Assembly (NCBI GenBank): GCA_030835845.1
Contig: JAUROD010000007.1
Coordinates: forward strand, 1 to 43,387
From: Flavobacteriaceae bacterium
GTDB lineage: Bacteria > Bacteroidota > Bacteroidia > Flavobacteriales > Flavobacteriaceae
Direction: 5' to 3'
DNA: 43,387 nt
The notes under the pieces are model-generated. The model was not told where the DNA came from and did not search any database. It worked only from the letters and a program-made list of their open reading frames with translations. The translations under genes were made by a program, and so were the position numbers. Shown piece after piece: positions 1 to 8,626 of this stretch. Positions within the stretch are counted from its first letter, which is position 1; each line of letters begins with the position of its first letter.

Positions 1-2229
1 GGGACTGAAAACATACAATACGGATGGTCGCAACTTTATGGACCCTCAACAATCAGTTTTGATAATCCAAACATCGTTAATCCTACTCTGTCTAACTTAG
101 CTGATGGAGTGTATAAGGTTAAGTTAATAGTTACAACTGGATCCTATTCCGATAGTGATGAAATCTTTATCATTGTAAGTGACACTGGAAACAATCTTCC
201 TTCTGTAAAGCTTGAAAGTCCAAAAAATGAAACCTACTATAAGGAAAATGATTCAATCGAACTTCGTGCAAGTGCATCGGATTTGGACGGATCAATCGAA
301 AAAGTAGAGTTTTATCAAGGAGACCAAAAAATTGCTGAAAGCATCGAAGCTCCTTACATACACACAATTGAAAATAGTAGTGTAGGAACATTTACCTTTT
401 TTGCAAAAGCAATTGATAATCTTGGTGGGGAAACACTTTCTGAACCCAAAAAGGTCTATGTAGAACAAGTCAAAAGTTGTGTTGAAACAAGCACCGAAGC
501 TAGAGAAGGTCAATTTAGTATTGGATATAAGGCTACTTTTGAATCGGTAGGAAATGATGTCACAATTACATTTGAGCTACTCGATACAGACAAATCAGGT
601 GTAATTGCCTATCTGTTTCAAGAAAATCCATTTCAAGAATCCCAATTAGAGGAAATATCTCCACGGGTTTTTAGAAAAACAATCACTGGTTTAACCCAAG
701 GACAACAACTGAGTTATGCGTGTAAGTTTGCTTTTGCCGGTGGTTTAGCAGTGACCAAATATATTTCCTACACAGTTGGTAATGATTGTTCTGCTGAAAA
801 TGATGTTAGCCCCCCTACAAATGTAAGTGCCACAGTCAATACAGTTTCTGCTAGTTCAGTTTCTTTTCTAGTTCGCGGAGAAGATAACTCCGGAGGATTG
901 ATTTTTGTCGTTCGTAAAGGAAATGAAGAACGTTTGTTTACAGCAGAGTCAGGTGTTGAAAAAGAAATTGCTTGGACTGGACTAAACCCCGAAACTGCCT
1001 ACACCTTTAGTGTCAGTGCAAAAGACGCAAGCGGGAACGAAAATCCAAATACCATTACCCTAAACACATCTACAACAACAAGTGCAAACACAGCTTGTTC
1101 AGGTCAAGCAGCAAATGCACAACAAGGTGAGTTTCAAATTGGGTACAACTATTCGTTTGTTACTCAAGGAAGTTCTGTTGTAGTTGAATTTGAATTGCTT
1201 GATGAAAAAGATGGTGTAGTTGCATATTTGTGGAAGAAAACACCTTTTGGTGAAATTGGAATGACAAATATTGGTGGAAAAAGATTTCAAGCTACACTGA
1301 ATAATCAAACACAAGGTGAAACTATAACGTATGCCTGTAAATTTGCCTTTTCGGGTGGTCTGGCTGTAACCGAATACCTTAACTATACTGTGGGTGATTC
1401 GTGTGTCAACATTCCTGATCAAGACAACGATGGTGTCCCCGATTCAGAAGATAGTTGTCCAAATACTCCCTCAGGTGCAATGGTTGATATTAGTGGTTGC
1501 GAGGTGTTTGCATTAGCTCAAGATGCATTTTCAGTTGAAGTTTCTGCCTCCAGTTGTGTAGATGCTGCCAACGGAAGTATTTCGATAAAAGCAAATGATT
1601 CTCGTTTTGAATACACGGTTACTTCAGGACAGAACGTTGTTTATTTAAACTCCTCAAATTATTTTACAGCAGAAATGACAAATCTTGATGTAGGGAGCTA
1701 TCCTCTTTGTATCACAGTGGATGGACAGTCTGAATATGAACAATGTTATACTGTTTCAATTACCGAACCTCAACCCCTTTCTGCCAGTGCAAAAGTGGAT
1801 TACAATGCAAAAAAGGTCTCTATTTCCATGGAAGGAAGTGAGCGTTATTACATTTCGCTAAATGGAGTGCAATACGATACCCGTTCAAATGATATTAACC
1901 TTGATTTACGTACCGGGATGAACTATTTAGAAGTAGCCACAGACCAATCGTGTCAGGGTATTTTTACACAAGAAATTTTTGTAAGTGAAACCATTCTGGT
2001 ATATCCAAATCCAACGTCTGATTGGGTGCAAATATATGTCGGTGGAACAGATGATTCAGTTGCCCTTTCGGTCTCTGATTTAAACGGAAATACATTGGTA
2101 AAAGAAGAGTTGAACATTCCGTATAATCGCGTGATTCAATTTGACCTTTCCTCATACAAAACAGGATTATACTTTATTCGACTTCAATCAAATACAGTAC
2201 AATCAAATCTTAAAGTCTTAAAAAAATAA
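1..2229 (+). CDS. T9SS-secreted multimodular protein, 5'-truncated
   Basis: The frame is open from base 1, so the gene starts upstream; the GTG at 109 is only internal. The visible 742 residues read, in order: the end of a PKD-like domain (about 1-60), an Ig-like domain typical of glycan-active proteins (about 69-157), a Cys-bounded module (160-263), a fibronectin III-like domain (about 270-355), a second copy of the Cys-bounded module (366-468), a thrombospondin type 3 calcium motif (DQDNDGVPDSEDSC, about 472-490), a Cys-containing Ig-like stretch, and a type A T9SS sorting domain beginning at VYPNP (667) and ending in LKVLKK. The protein should therefore cross the outer membrane by T9SS and be cell-attached or released. 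From memory, the repeated module (GxFxxGY...CKFAFxGGLAVT) accompanies flavobacterial glycoside hydrolases such as GH16. A catalytic domain upstream of the window is an inference. Confidence 0.85.
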   Translation, partial: GTENIQYGWSQLYGPSTISFDNPNIVNPTLSNLADGVYKVKLIVTTGSYSDSDEIFIIVSDTGNNLPSVKLESPKNETYYKENDSIELRASASDLDGSIEKVEFYQGDQKIAESIEAPYIHTIENSSVGTFTFFAKAIDNLGGETLSEPKKVYVEQVKSCVETSTEAREGQFSIGYKATFESVGNDVTITFELLDTDKSGVIAYLFQENPFQESQLEEISPRVFRKTITGLTQGQQLSYACKFAFAGGLAVTKYISYTVGNDCSAENDVSPPTNVSATVNTVSASSVSFLVRGEDNSGGLIFVVRKGNEERLFTAESGVEKEIAWTGLNPETAYTFSVSAKDASGNENPNTITLNTSTTTSANTACSGQAANAQQGEFQIGYNYSFVTQGSSVVVEFELLDEKDGVVAYLWKKTPFGEIGMTNIGGKRFQATLNNQTQGETITYACKFAFSGGLAVTEYLNYTVGDSCVNIPDQDNDGVPDSEDSCPNTPSGAMVDISGCEVFALAQDAFSVEVSASSCVDAANGSISIKANDSRFEYTVTSGQNVVYLNSSNYFTAEMTNLDVGSYPLCITVDGQSEYEQCYTVSITEPQPLSASAKVDYNAKKVSISMEGSERYYISLNGVQYDTRSNDINLDLRTGMNYLEVATDQSCQGIFTQEIFVSETILVYPNPTSDWVQIYVGGTDDSVALSVSDLNGNTLVKEELNIPYNRVIQFDLSSYKTGLYFIRLQSNTVQSNLKVLKK

Positions 2230-2234
2230 CCCAA

Positions 2235-2942
2235 ATGAAAGCACATTTTTCTTTTATATTTTTCTTCGTTTTAGCACTCAATGCATGTACAAAAGATGGA
2301 GGTGGAGAAGAACCCAAACCAACTCCTGAGCCGGTTGTAAATGATCCCGGTCAAGCTATCTTAATCGCTCCTGCAGATAATGCAACTTGCGAAGAAGTAA
2401 GTGCTTCAGGACAGGTGGTTTTTTCATGGAATTCAGCATCTTATGCGACAACCTATGACCTGAAAATAACCAATCTAAATACTCAGGGTGAAAGTACGCA
2501 AGCCAATATAAGTGATACTTCAAAAGCAGTAAGCCTTACTGAAGGAACTCCATATGAATGGATGGTTATTTCTAAAAACAGCAGTGCAAATACGACGTCA
2601 AGTGACGCATGGAGGTTTTATCTTGCCGGAGACGGTATAGTCAATTATGCTCCTTTCCCTGCTTCACCAATTTCGCCCGTCCCTGGTAGTACAGTGACAC
2701 GGTCCAGTGGAAAAATTAGTTTGAGCTGGGAGGGTAGTGATGTGGATAATTCAGTCCTACAATACACCGTTTATTTAGATACTGTTGATGGTTTACAAGA
2801 TGTGATCGTTTCGGAGAATCAATCCGACTCCAATTTAGATGTCAATGTTCAAGCTGGAACTATATATTATTGGAGAGTGAAGACTTCTGACGGACAAAAT
2901 AGCTCTTTAAGTAGTGTGTTTTCCTTCAAAACAAACGGCTAA
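2235..2942 (+). CDS. Surface lipoprotein with fibronectin III-like domains
   Basis: This is a 235-residue protein with a lipoprotein signal: a hydrophobic stretch ends in LALNAC, so Cys18 is the likely lipidated residue. An Asp/Gly/Glu/Pro-rich linker follows. Two beta-sandwich units come next, each with the FN3-type strand signature (YDLKITNLN...YEWMVISKN and YTVYLDTVDG...YYWRVKTSDG). It begins five bases after the stop of the T9SS protein, so the two genes are probably co-transcribed. No catalytic motif is visible. Surface glycan binding, as in SusE/F-like or SGBP lipoproteins of polysaccharide-use loci, is an inference from architecture and neighbour. Confidence 0.75.
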   Translation: MKAHFSFIFFFVLALNACTKDGGGEEPKPTPEPVVNDPGQAILIAPADNATCEEVSASGQVVFSWNSASYATTYDLKITNLNTQGESTQANISDTSKAVSLTEGTPYEWMVISKNSSANTTSSDAWRFYLAGDGIVNYAPFPASPISPVPGSTVTRSSGKISLSWEGSDVDNSVLQYTVYLDTVDGLQDVIVSENQSDSNLDVNVQAGTIYYWRVKTSDGQNSSLSSVFSFKTNG

Positions 2943-3084
2943 TTGCATGTGCTGAAAAAAATCAAGTGATGTTTTAGTCAAACTAGAATAAACAATTTAA
3001 TGATCTTATTTTCAAATAAAATCTAAGTTTGTACATTAGTACATTCCCAATGCTTTTATATTCCTACCAATTTAATTTTTACAA

Positions 3085-5496
3085 ATGAAAAAAAGACTCA
3101 CACTCCTCGCAACTTTATTCCTTTTTATTGGTTATTCACAGGATAAACCCAAAAAAGAAAAAACCTATGATGAAGTAATTACTGAGAAAGCGGTAAGTAC
3201 TTCTGGATTATTTGGTGTTCACAACATTGATGAAAAATATTATTATGAAATTCCAGATTCACTTCTCAATAGAGAAATGTTGATGGTCACACGAATCGCA
3301 AAAACTACTTCAGGCCTAGGTTTTGGTGGTGGAAAACAAAATACACAAGTGGTTCGATGGGAAAAGAACAAGAATCAAATTTTATTAAAAATTGTTTCCT
3401 ATCAAAATGTCGCTGCAGATAGTTTGCCTATCTATGAAGCAGTTCAAAATTCAAATGTAGAACCCATTATTTCTGCTTTCCCAATTGCTGTAAAAGGGAA
3501 AGATAGTGTTCACCCATCTACAGTCATTGAAGTAACTCGACTTTTTAAAGACGATGTAAAAACACTTGGGATTTCAAATCGATATAAGAGACAATATAAA
3601 ATTTCAACCGTAGACGGGAAACGTTCTTACATTGAGTCTATTAAGTCCTATCCTTTAAACATAGAAGCACGACATGTAAAGACATATAAAGCCAGTGAGC
3701 CCCCTTCAAATGGCAGTTTAGAAGCATTTACAGTTGAGATCAACAACTCTATGATTTTACTCCCTAAAACACCGATGAAAAGACGTTATTTTGACAAACG
3801 TGTAGGTTGGTTTGCACGAAGTCAAGTTGATTATGGGTTAGATGCACAAAAAAGTAAAACAATAACCTATTTAGACCGTTGGCGCTTAGAAGTAAAGCCA
3901 GAAGATCAAGCAGATTTTGACAATGGTATTTTGGTTGAACCTAAAAAACAAATTGTATACTACATTGATCGTGCAACCCCAAAAAAATGGGTAAAATACA
4001 TCAAACTAGGGATTGAAGACTGGCAAGTTGCCTTTGAAGCTGCTGGTTTTAAAAATGCAATAATTGCAAAAGATCCCCCAACAAAAGAAGAAGACCCTGA
4101 TTGGTCTCCAGAAGATGTTCGATATTCAGTCGTACGTTATTTGGCTTCTCCAATTCCCAATGCAAATGGACCTCACGTAAGTGATCCACGGAGTGGAGAA
4201 ATACTTGAATCTGATATCAATTGGTATCACAACGTAATGACCTTATTGCGCAATTGGTATTTTGTACAAACTGCAGCAATAAATCCAGAAGCACAAAGCG
4301 TTGCCTTCAAAGACGAAATCATGGGAGGACTAATTCGTTTTGTATCCTCTCACGAAGTAGGACATACTCTTGGACTCCCCCATAACATGGGAAGTAGTGT
4401 GGCTTATAAAGTTGATTCTCTTCGATCTGCTAGTTTCACTCAAAAATATGGAACAGCTCCTTCCATAATGGATTATGCGCGTTTCAATTATGTGGCTCAA
4501 CCTGGAGACGAAGGTGTAGCGCTAATGCCAAATGTAGGGCCGTACGATAAGCATGCTATTCGTTGGGGATATCGTCCAATTGACGCAAGTGCAGAAGATG
4601 AAAAAGAAATTTTAAACCAATGGATTGTCGAAAAAGCAGACGATCCAATGTATCGTTTTGGAAGACAACAACGTCCTGTAATTGATCCCTCCTCTCAAAC
4701 TGAAGATTTAGGGGATAATGCTGTTGATGCAAGTCTTTATGGAATTGCTAACCTTAAGCGAATTGTACCAAAATTGATTGATTGGACGTTTGAAGAAGGA
4801 AAAGATTACAGTGATTTGAATGAACTTTACCAACAAATTATTGGGCAATTCAACCGATACATGGGGCACGTAAGTGCAAACATAGGAGGTGTTTATGAAA
4901 TGAATAAAACGTACGAACAACAGGGTGATGTGTTTACACATGTTGATAAGCAACACCAAGCACGTTGTGTTGATTTCTTAAACAATGAACTCTTCAATAC
5001 ACCCTATTGGATGCTCGACCAATCAATTATCAATAAGATTAGTATTGCTGGAACAGTTGAAAAAGTAAGAGGACTACAAACACGAACACTAAACAATTTA
5101 TTGAGTTTTGATCGACTTGCTCGTGTAATTGAAAACGAAGCCCTAAATGGTACTAGAGCATATCGTATTGTTGACTTGATGGATGATTTGACCAACGGAA
5201 TTTGGAAAGAACTAAAGACCAGTAAATCAATTGATGTTTATCGTAGAAACTTACAATTAGCACATCTTGATCGTTTAATTTATTTGTTGGAGGAAGAACA
5301 AAAACTTCCTCAAAACCCACGAGCTAGATCTGCTTATACTTCAGTTAATGCAAACCAATCTGATATTCGTGCCGCAGCACTTGATCAATTGATGAAACTT
5401 AATAAAAAGGTGAAGTCAAAAGTGAAATCAGCAAAAGGAATGAATAAAATCCATTTGCAGGAAGTCCATGCAAGAATCCAAAAGAAAATTGGCTGA
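3085..5496 (+). CDS. Secreted zinc metalloprotease, DUF5117/DUF5118/DUF4953 type
   Basis: The protein has 803 residues and a signal peptide (MKKRLTLLATLFLFIGYS). The N-terminal part matches the DUF5118 and DUF5117 regions that precede this metzincin class. The zinc site HEVGHTLGLPH lies at residues 423-433 (His423, Glu424, His427, His433), and the Met-turn SIMDYARF follows at 460-467, as expected for a metzincin. The length is usual for the family (about 800). Substrate unknown; an exported peptidase of periplasm or outer membrane is likely. The gene stands alone, ends 60 bases before a good terminator, and its 142-base upstream spacer can hold its own promoter. Confidence 0.9.
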   Translation: MKKRLTLLATLFLFIGYSQDKPKKEKTYDEVITEKAVSTSGLFGVHNIDEKYYYEIPDSLLNREMLMVTRIAKTTSGLGFGGGKQNTQVVRWEKNKNQILLKIVSYQNVAADSLPIYEAVQNSNVEPIISAFPIAVKGKDSVHPSTVIEVTRLFKDDVKTLGISNRYKRQYKISTVDGKRSYIESIKSYPLNIEARHVKTYKASEPPSNGSLEAFTVEINNSMILLPKTPMKRRYFDKRVGWFARSQVDYGLDAQKSKTITYLDRWRLEVKPEDQADFDNGILVEPKKQIVYYIDRATPKKWVKYIKLGIEDWQVAFEAAGFKNAIIAKDPPTKEEDPDWSPEDVRYSVVRYLASPIPNANGPHVSDPRSGEILESDINWYHNVMTLLRNWYFVQTAAINPEAQSVAFKDEIMGGLIRFVSSHEVGHTLGLPHNMGSSVAYKVDSLRSASFTQKYGTAPSIMDYARFNYVAQPGDEGVALMPNVGPYDKHAIRWGYRPIDASAEDEKEILNQWIVEKADDPMYRFGRQQRPVIDPSSQTEDLGDNAVDASLYGIANLKRIVPKLIDWTFEEGKDYSDLNELYQQIIGQFNRYMGHVSANIGGVYEMNKTYEQQGDVFTHVDKQHQARCVDFLNNELFNTPYWMLDQSIINKISIAGTVEKVRGLQTRTLNNLLSFDRLARVIENEALNGTRAYRIVDLMDDLTNGIWKELKTSKSIDVYRRNLQLAHLDRLIYLLEEEQKLPQNPRARSAYTSVNANQSDIRAAALDQLMKLNKKVKSKVKSAKGMNKIHLQEVHARIQKKIG

Positions 5497-5555
5497 AAAA
5501 TAGTCTATTCAAAATATACAAAGAAGTAACTTTAGCTTACATTATTCTTTTAAAG

Positions 5556-5587
5556 CACGATCATAGGGTAACTATGGTCGTGTTTTT
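5556..5587 (+). terminator. Rho-independent terminator of the metalloprotease gene
   Basis: An 11-bp stem CACGATCATAG/CTATGGTCGTG (one G-U pair in RNA) with a 5-nt loop GGTAA is followed directly by TTTTT. It lies 60 bases after the stop of the metzincin gene. Confidence 0.8.
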
Positions 5588-5630
5588 GTTGGTTAAAAAA
5601 ATTTATATATTGAGCTAAATTCTTTTCACC

Positions 5631-5912
5631 ATGTTATCAAAAAAAATAAAGACTGTCAGCCTTATCACCTTTGGTATTCTCTCAATCCCTTTTATTGGAA
5701 TGCAATTTACATCAGAAATAAATTGGACATTACTAGACTTTGTGGTCATGGGAGGTTTGCTTTTTTTTACTGGATTTGGAATAATCACAATTTTACAAAA
5801 AAAAAGAGGAACACTAAATATGATTTATGTGGGTCTGATGATCCTTATATTTCTTCTAATTTGGGCTGAACTTGCTGTTGGAATATTCGGGTCTCCTTTT
5901 GCAGGGAGCTAA
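5631..5912 (+). CDS. Small membrane protein, function unknown
   Basis: A 93-residue protein with three hydrophobic segments: about 9-27 (VSLITFGILSIPFIGMQF), 33-53 (LLDFVVMGGLLFFTGFGI) and 65-90. A short basic loop (LQKKRGT) separates the second and third. No recognised family motif. The start ATG follows the terminator of the upstream gene by about 40 bases and the next gene begins 50 bases downstream with its own -7 box, so this is probably a monocistronic gene. It resembles small flavobacterial integral membrane proteins of unknown role. Confidence 0.65.
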   Translation: MLSKKIKTVSLITFGILSIPFIGMQFTSEINWTLLDFVVMGGLLFFTGFGIITILQKKRGTLNMIYVGLMILIFLLIWAELAVGIFGSPFAGS

Positions 5913-5930
5913 AAAAATATAGATTTTTCC

Positions 5931-5938
5931 TATCTTTA
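5931..5938 (+). promoter_or_regulatory. Bacteroidetes -7 box for the SnoaL-like lipoprotein
   Basis: TATCTTTA fits TAnnTTTG except for the last base and lies 25 bases before the ATG at 5963. No clear -33 TTG is present at the usual spacing. Confidence 0.4.
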
Positions 5939-5962
5939 TACCTAACCATAAACCTTTTATAA

Positions 5963-6460
5963 ATGAAAAAACTAATTTTTACTTTCTCAATTTTACTTTT
6001 TATTGCTTGTGATTCGCAACCAAAACAAGAAAAAGTAGCAGCACCAGATTACATTTACGAAGCCACTTACCTTGATACATTTACCTTAGATGATCAATCA
6101 AATGTATTGTTGGTGCAAGAAATGCACAAACACCTAATTGCAAAGGATTTTGAGAAAGCATTTTCTTATCTGGCAGATGAAATTGTATTCTCTAATGGGG
6201 ATGGAACATCTGTAGAAGGAAAAGAGGCTGTAATTGAATTTATTTCAGAAAACTTCAGTGCAGTAAACATAAATAACTACCAAGTTGGTGTAAATTTTTC
6301 TGTTCAAGGAGACAACGGTGACCAGTGGGTGTTGTTGTGGGATAATGCAGAACTAGAAACTCCTAATGGGGATAAAACGAACTTTGCATGGATGGAAGCT
6401 TTTCAATTAAAAGATGGAAAAATTGTGAGAATGAATCAATTCGCAAAACCAGTGCTATAA
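5963..6460 (+). CDS. SnoaL/NTF2-like lipoprotein
   Basis: The protein has 165 residues and a lipoprotein signal (MKKLIFTFSILLFIAC, Cys16). The mature part has the layout of an NTF2/SnoaL-like cone: an N-terminal helix (VQEMHKHLIAKDFEKAFSYLADEIVFSNGDG), a G-x-E-A helix (VEGKEAVIEFISENF) and C-terminal beta strands ending in the typical FQLKDGKIVRMNQFA. Such domains are ligand-binding or enzymatic in many families, so no reaction can be assigned. The gene is followed by its own terminator. Confidence 0.7.
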   Translation: MKKLIFTFSILLFIACDSQPKQEKVAAPDYIYEATYLDTFTLDDQSNVLLVQEMHKHLIAKDFEKAFSYLADEIVFSNGDGTSVEGKEAVIEFISENFSAVNINNYQVGVNFSVQGDNGDQWVLLWDNAELETPNGDKTNFAWMEAFQLKDGKIVRMNQFAKPVL

Positions 6461-6486
6461 ATTTTAGCTACTTAACTGCAATTAAT

Positions 6487-6515
6487 AAACCCTCTTAATC
6501 AAGAGGGTTTTTTTT
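6487..6515 (+). terminator. Rho-independent terminator
   Basis: A perfect 10-bp stem AAACCCTCTT/AAGAGGGTTT with loop AATC runs into eight consecutive T. It closes the SnoaL-like lipoprotein gene. Confidence 0.9.
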
Positions 6516-6597
6516 AATTCCCTACTTAAATTAAGATACGTAGCCCTAATTCACAAATAAAGATACATTGTGAAAAGAAAATATTATTAGAAATGAA

Positions 6598-6605
6598 TAC
6601 TTTTA
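6598..6605 (+). promoter_or_regulatory. -7 box upstream of the beta-barrel gene
   Basis: TACTTTTA (TAnnTTTG with the last base changed) lies 18 bases before the ATG at 6624. Support is the motif and position only. Confidence 0.3.
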
Positions 6606-6623
6606 ACGACTAATAAAATTCTC

Positions 6624-7256
6624 ATGAAAAAGCTGTCCTTTTTAATTCTGTTTAGTGTCTTTACTGTTTCTCAAGCTCAATATGCTTCACTTGAACTGAG
6701 CACTGGTGGGTTTTCTTTTGTTCCTGCTTTTGTAGACGAATCACCCAATTTTATTCTTCAAGCGGGAACAGCAAATAAAGGCATTCTTTCAGCTCATATG
6801 ATTAGTAATATTCGTGTTGAAAACACCAACATAAGATCGTTTATCTTTATTTCTAGACTTAAATTGATTGATGAAAAATTCAAACTAAGTGTAGGTTTAC
6901 ATTTACCAACCCTTCAAATAAATATGGATGATGATTCCGTTGATCACTTTATTGCGCAAGAATTAATTGCTTCTTTTCCTATTTCTGAAAAAATTTCTTT
7001 GAGTACAATGTATATTCATGGGAAAGGAAAGAACGTGGATCTTGAAATCAACTTAATTACTTTCAATGCTAACTATGTAAAAAATAAATTCAGATATTTA
7101 TCCTAGATTTACGTCCTAGATTTAGACAATACCTATGGTCTTGCTGAAACAGTTGTATATAAATTGAACGATAAATTTGATGTAAAAGGGTTTGTCAATC
7201 AGACTATTTCTTCAAATAACTTTAAGTGGACCCTAGGACTTCTTTATCATTTTTAA
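6624..7256 (+). pseudogene. Outer-membrane beta-barrel-like gene interrupted by in-frame TAG
   Basis: The first 160 codons encode a signal peptide (MKKLSFLILFSVFTVSQA) and alternating hydrophobic/polar strands. A TAG at 7104-7106 stops translation. The same frame then stays open for 49 codons to TAA at 7254 and encodes what looks like the natural barrel end: strands around LAETVVYKLNDKFDVKGFV and a terminal WTLGLLYHF with the aromatic last residue that outer-membrane barrels use. The next gene starts 7 bases after this second stop, which also suggests that 7256 is the original end. An 11-bp direct repeat (TCCTAGATTTA at 7101 and 7114) sits on the lesion. Either the gene is decaying, or the TAG is a sequencing error or is read through. 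Function unknown. Confidence 0.65.
7101..7124 (+). repeat. 11-bp direct repeat, 13-bp period, at the premature stop
   Basis: TCCTAGATTTA occurs at 7101-7111 and 7114-7124 separated by CG. The first copy contains the in-frame TAG; in the second copy the same bases are read in another frame (CTA GAT TTA). Confidence 0.8.
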
Positions 7257-7263
7257 ACCAAGT

Positions 7264-7458
7264 ATGAGAGCCCTAAAAAAACTGTTTTACTATTTCCTTC
7301 TTTTTTGTGGAATTATCCTTTCTACCTCTTTCCTTGGAGATAATTTTATGGGAATTAGCGATGAAGAGGGATACCTTTTTGCTATTGGTTTTTGTTGTCT
7401 TACTGCCTTTTTTATAGAATATTTAATCCCTAGTTTACGTAAAAAAAATAAAAATTAA
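7264..7458 (+). CDS. Small membrane protein, function unknown
   Basis: A 64-residue protein with two predicted membrane helices (about residues 8-28, YYFLLFCGIILSTSFLG, and 39-57, LFAIGFCCLTAFFIEYL) and a lysine-rich tail. It begins 7 bases after the original stop of the interrupted beta-barrel gene and so is probably in the same transcript. No family recognised. Its coding status rests on hydrophobic pattern, start spacing and the clean Lys/Arg flanks. Confidence 0.5.
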   Translation: MRALKKLFYYFLLFCGIILSTSFLGDNFMGISDEEGYLFAIGFCCLTAFFIEYLIPSLRKKNKN

Positions 7459-7585
7459 TTTTTCGTTTTTTCATATTTTTTAGTTTTTTTAGCTCTTTTT
7501 GTTCATTTTTTAGTCATAATAACGCATTTTTTTACCTATTTTGAATTTTTTAGTGTTTTTAAAATTTACTTTTTTTGGCGTTTTT
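7459..7585. other. Phased T-tract region (predicted curved DNA)
   Basis: Twelve runs of 4 to 7 T lie with centres near 7461, 7468, 7478, 7487, 7498, 7508, 7530, 7540, 7548, 7558, 7573 and 7583. Most intervals are 8-11 bp and one gap is about two turns, so the tracts mostly fall on one helical face. Such phased A/T-tracts are known to bend DNA. The run ends about 25 bp upstream of the -7 box of the DoxX-like gene. Confidence 0.6.
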
Positions 7586-7611
7586 GATCGAAAATTCAAA
7601 TTGATAAATTG

Positions 7612-7619
7612 TACCTTTA
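7612..7619 (+). promoter_or_regulatory. -7 box for the DoxX-like gene
   Basis: TACCTTTA (7 of 8 to the consensus pattern) lies 28 bases before the ATG at 7648 and just downstream of the phased T-tracts. Confidence 0.35.
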
Positions 7620-7647
7620 TAAAGAATAACTTAAAAATCTTTAGACG

Positions 7648-8016
7648 ATGAAAAAGATTGCACTTTATCTAATTGCTTTAAGTTTTATTTTTGTTGGAGT
7701 AGAACATTTCAGAAATGCTAAATTTTTTGTCAAGTTGATGCCTCCATACCTGCCTTTTCACCTTGAATTGGTTTACCTCAGTGGGATCTTTGAAACCTTG
7801 TTTGGGTTTGGGTTGGTTTTTCCTCGTTTTCGAAAACGTGCTGCCTTTGGTTTAATCCTCCTTTTAATTGCTGTATTTCCAGCTAATATCCATTTGGCAA
7901 TGAGTACAACCACTCAAGAACTGACAGGAATTTCAGCAGAAGCAGCCCTGTTTAGACTTCCTTTTCAACTGTTGTTTCTGGGGATTGTATATTGGGCTTC
8001 TAAACAAACCACTTAA
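7648..8016 (+). CDS. DoxX-like integral membrane protein
   Basis: A 122-residue protein with four hydrophobic segments. It carries the pattern I associate with the DoxX group: an N-terminal helix followed by GVEHFRNAKFFVKLMPPYLP, then LVYLSGIFETLFGFGLVFPRFR and AVFPANIHLAM. These small proteins are related to the subunits of quinol oxidases and other membrane redox systems; the role of most, including this one, is not established. The 3' end faces the minus-strand AhpD-like gene with only 7 bases between the stop codons. Confidence 0.8.
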   Translation: MKKIALYLIALSFIFVGVEHFRNAKFFVKLMPPYLPFHLELVYLSGIFETLFGFGLVFPRFRKRAAFGLILLLIAVFPANIHLAMSTTTQELTGISAEAALFRLPFQLLFLGIVYWASKQTT

Positions 8017-8023
8017 GCTTGGG

Positions 8024-8626
8024 TTAATCGTAATGATGTTTTCCCTTGGTCCATCCTTTTTTTCCAAGAATATTTTGAGCTGATTCAGCTGCAGGATGTT
8101 CTAATTGTGTTCCCATACTATCATTCCATCTATTGAGGTATCCAAAAAGAGCAACTACCCCAAGGATTTCAACAATTTCTCCTTGATCCCAATGTTTACG
8201 AAGATTTTCGGAAAGTTCATTGGTGACACCATTGGGAACTTGTGAAGCAGCAATTGTAAAATCAAATAAAGCACGGTCTACCTCAGAAAAGACAGGGTGT
8301 GTGGCATACTCCCAAATATGTTCCAATCGATCAGCAGATGATCCATAACGCTCCGCGGCACGAATTGTATGCGCCTCACAATATCTACATCCAGTGGTCA
8401 TGCTAGACAAATAGGCCAACTCCCGTTTGAGAGAAGAAGTCAATCTTCCTTTGTTTTCCATCACCGCTTGATTCATCTCCAAAAAAGCATAGGCAATTCG
8501 AGGTCGATGCATCATCGTAAACAAACTGTTCGGGGTAAATCCCAATGTTTCCTCGTAAAAAGATGCCATTTCCTCTGTTTCTTTCGAGGCGTTTCTGTCG
8601 ATTGGATGAACTAAAGGCTGTTTCAT
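8024..8626 (-). CDS. AhpD/carboxymuconolactone decarboxylase-like, peroxidase-related protein
   Basis: A 200-residue, all-helical protein with the CMD-family redox motif CRYCEAH (E-x-many-CxxC-xx-H), as in AhpD and the 'uncharacterized peroxidase-related' subfamily. The family uses the CxxC pair for thiol-dependent peroxide reduction or for reducing partner proteins. Its ATG overlaps the stop of the methylmalonyl-CoA mutase large subunit by four bases (ATGA), so it is translationally coupled and is the third gene of that operon. A role in protecting or maintaining the radical enzyme is an inference; this context may also simply be a conserved flavobacterial gene order. Confidence 0.8.
   Translation of the reverse strand: MKQPLVHPIDRNASKETEEMASFYEETLGFTPNSLFTMMHRPRIAYAFLEMNQAVMENKGRLTSSLKRELAYLSSMTTGCRYCEAHTIRAAERYGSSADRLEHIWEYATHPVFSEVDRALFDFTIAASQVPNGVTNELSENLRKHWDQGEIVEILGVVALFGYLNRWNDSMGTQLEHPAAESAQNILGKKGWTKGKHHYD

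Noticed and set aside
1099-1422. A 107-codon minus-strand ORF opposite the T9SS protein
   Set aside because: Shadow frame of the second Cys-bounded module; Cys/Phe/Ile-rich random-like translation.
7497-7590. T-rich region as a terminator
   Set aside because: There are many T runs but no GC-containing stem; the periodic spacing suits curvature rather than termination.
8369-8614. Plus-strand ORF within the AhpD-like gene
   Set aside because: Antisense shadow; the minus-strand frame has the CxxC-H motif and correct operon overlap.
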